From assembly GCA_000171835.1 (NCBI GenBank), contig ABHC01000030.1, positions 1-52,319 on the forward strand: 52,319 nt of DNA. The letters run 5' to 3'. Below are positions 51,128 through 52,319 of this stretch, piece by piece. This stretch comes from an alpha proteobacterium BAL199. Its GTDB lineage: Bacteria > Pseudomonadota > Alphaproteobacteria > Thalassobaculales > Thalassobaculaceae. The notes beneath the pieces were generated by a model. That model did no database searches. It had not been told where the DNA came from and was given only the letters and a program-made list of their open reading frames with translations. How positions within the stretch are numbered: the stretch's first letter is position 1; each line of letters starts with the position of its first letter. The translations under genes and the position numbers were made by a program.

Positions 51128-51943
51128 GGTGTTGTCACGTTAACGTGCCTGAGGTTGCGGGTTCAATGATCCGGGCGTAGGCGGTGTCGATGCAAACAGA
51201 GAAAATCAGCTACAAGCGCCACCGCTTTCCGCCTCAGATCATTTCTCATGTTGTCTGGCTCTACGCCCGGTTCAACTTGAGCCTGCGCGAGGTCGAGGAG
51301 CTTATGCTGGAACGTGGTGTGGACGTTTCGTATGAGACGATCCGGCGCTGGACCGTCAAGTTCGGTCCCCGGATCGCCCACGTTCTGCGGCGACGGCAGC
51401 CTCGCCCTGGTGATGTTTGGCATCTGGACGAAGTCGTCGTGAAGATCGCGGGCCGGTCATACTGGCTGTGGCGCGCCGTCGACCAACACGGTGTCGTTCT
51501 TGAGGAAATCTTACAATCGAAGCGAGACAAGCGCGCTGCAAAGCGGCTTTTGATCAAGCTGATGAAACGTTGGGGCTTCGTGCCCAAAAGGATCATTACG
51601 GACAAACTGCGCTCATATGGGGCCGCCAAGCGCGAGGTCGCGCCTGGCCTTGATCATTGGTCACACAAGGGGCTCAATAACCGCGCCGAGAACAGCCACT
51701 TGCCCTTCCGAAAACGAGAGCGGGTGATGCAAGGCTTCCGATCACCGGGTGGATTACAACGCTTCGTGTCTATGCAATCCGCAACCCGCAATCGTTACTC
51801 TGTCCCAGCCCGCCGTCGTTCCGCCCTCACCATTCGCTACCATCGGCTCGAAGCGTTCGAAGCTTGGAAATCCGCGGCACATGCCGCTTGATCAACGACC
51901 GGCATGCCAACTTGCTAACTCGACGAGTTAACGTGACAACACC
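51128..51943 (+). mobile_element. IS6-family element, complete
   Basis: The 17-bp ends GGTGTTGTCACGTTAAC at 51128-51144 and 51927-51943 are perfect inverted repeats around one transposase gene; total length 816 bp. The 8-bp flanks differ (TGGAGGCC and CCGCAGGC), so there is no target duplication. This is usual after IS6 cointegration, deletion or homologous recombination. On the right it directly truncates an ISL3-type transposase gene. Confidence 0.92.
51184..51891 (+). CDS. IS6-family transposase
   Basis: The 235-residue protein has SYKRHRFPPQIISHVVWLYA, the DDE residues in WHLDEVVVKIAGRSYWLWRA, ITDKLRSYGAAKREV and GLNNRAENSHLPFRKRER, and the expected N-terminal HTH (LSLREVEELMLERGVDVSYE). 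It appears intact. IS6 elements move by replicative fusion and delete or invert adjacent DNA, consistent with the scrambled right edge of the window. Confidence 0.93.
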   Translation: MSMQTEKISYKRHRFPPQIISHVVWLYARFNLSLREVEELMLERGVDVSYETIRRWTVKFGPRIAHVLRRRQPRPGDVWHLDEVVVKIAGRSYWLWRAVDQHGVVLEEILQSKRDKRAAKRLLIKLMKRWGFVPKRIITDKLRSYGAAKREVAPGLDHWSHKGLNNRAENSHLPFRKRERVMQGFRSPGGLQRFVSMQSATRNRYSVPARRRSALTIRYHRLEAFEAWKSAAHAA

Positions 51944-51944
51944 C

Positions 51945-52129
51945 CGCAGGCGCTTGATCTGGGTGTCATGCACCGGATGCACGCCTGCCGCACCGGCCGC
52001 CGGAAACCGTGTCCCGGCGACGAAATCGACACCGATCGTCAGGGTCTTCCCGGCCGCGTCGAAGTCGACGCCGTTGACGTACCATGGCCTGGCAATGCCC
52101 AAGGCCGCCTCGAAGAGCTGGTTCTGCAT
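51945..52129 (-). pseudogene. ISL3-family transposase, N-terminal fragment (left arm)
   Basis: From the ATG at 52127-52129 the product reads MQNQLFEAALGIARPWYVNG, VDFDAAGKTLTIGVDFVAG and GVHPVHDTQIKRLR, the N-terminal segment of ISL3-type transposases. It is cut at 51945 by the IS6 element. The first 149 bp (51945-52093) are repeated in perfect inversion at 52171-52319. Confidence 0.8.
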
Positions 52130-52167
52130 GCCCGGCACTCGCCTCCAGAGCCCCACCTGCACCCAGC

Positions 52168-52319
52168 ATGGCCAGGCCATGGTACGTCAACGGCGTCGAC
52201 TTCGACGCGGCCGGGAAGACCCTGACGATCGGTGTCGATTTCGTCGCCGGGACACGGTTTCCGGCGGCCGGTGCGGCAGGCGTGCATCCGGTGCATGACA
52301 CCCAGATCAAGCGCCTGCG
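52168..52319 (+). pseudogene. ISL3-family transposase fragment (right arm)
   Basis: The plus strand repeats RPWYVNGVDFDAAGKTLTIG through HDTQIKRLR and is still open at the window edge. An ATG at 52168 could start it, but the usual MQNQLFEAALG front is absent, so this arm is 5'-truncated relative to the left one. It may continue as a full gene outside the window. Confidence 0.7.

Larger units (their letters stand above)
51945..52319. repeat. 149-bp perfect inverted repeat at the window edge
   Basis: Positions 51945-52093 and 52171-52319 are exact reverse complements, with a 77-bp spacer. Both arms are the same piece of an ISL3-type transposase gene. It is either two head-to-head IS fragments or a fold-back artefact at a sequence end. 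Confidence 0.9.

Noticed and set aside
51120-51951. 8-bp target duplication of the IS6 element
   Set aside because: Flanks TGGAGGCC and CCGCAGGC do not match.

Overview
The window is high-GC DNA from an alphaproteobacterium. The codon style, the P2-type tail genes and the kinds of insertion sequence (IS) present would suit a Rhodospirillales-like host, but that placement is inference. It divides into a mobile, heavily rearranged left part (about 1-30.5 kb) and an orderly chromosomal right part (about 30.5-51 kb). Both window edges are IS fragments.

Left part. At 1-0.8 kb an IS30 fragment sits in an IS3 fragment. Next comes a plasmid- or element-type replication module on the minus strand (Toprim primase 2548-3747, decayed helicase 797-2570), then a ParDE-type toxin-antitoxin pair with a palindromic operator, and an unrecognised gene (4824-5534). 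A divergent, translationally coupled block follows at 5705-8098: small protein, DUF2924 protein, large serine recombinase, HTH-like protein. Around this module lies a family of GGGGTNACCCC-type palindromes. At 8.1-8.55 kb there are relics of phage spanin genes and a tyrosine integrase. A secreted PRC-barrel protein (8752-10176) and a PhyH-like dioxygenase (10414-11211) come next.

From 11.2 to 21 kb is an IS graveyard. Two IS1380-family copies lie head to head; one is split by an IS256-family element with a 9-bp target duplication. An IS21 element is split by an IS1182-family element, and an IS5 relic is present. Between them sit lower-GC metabolic genes: methyltransferase, MaoC-like dehydratase, a cut-off amidase and an alpha/beta hydrolase. 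From 21.1 to 28.9 kb is half of a P2-like contractile-tail prophage (spanins, endolysin, DUF6127, gpD, X, U, tape measure, E' and E with a -1 slippery site, tube, sheath). It is cut at the sheath start codon by a truncated IS21 istB, followed by an IS630 copy.

Right part. The genes at 30.5-51 kb look like a membrane-lipid locus with an export pump: RND transporter plus adaptor; a cyclic-nucleotide-binding/CPBP-protease fusion; a methyltransferase and fatty-acid desaturase overlapping by 4 nt; a glycosyltransferase resembling plant DGDG synthase; GalE; a PlsC-like acyltransferase with altered motifs; a membrane protein; two tandem radical-SAM paralogues; a glycosyltransferase resembling MGDG synthase; and a second DGDG-synthase-like gene cut by a fresh IS256-family insertion. 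The natural reading is UDP-galactose supply (GalE), first and second sugar addition to a diacylglycerol-like lipid, and acyl-chain tailoring by desaturase and radical-SAM enzymes. No step has been tested. An EEP-family phosphodiesterase, an SDR fragment, an IS6 element and a 149-bp perfect inverted repeat made of two ISL3 fragments close the window.
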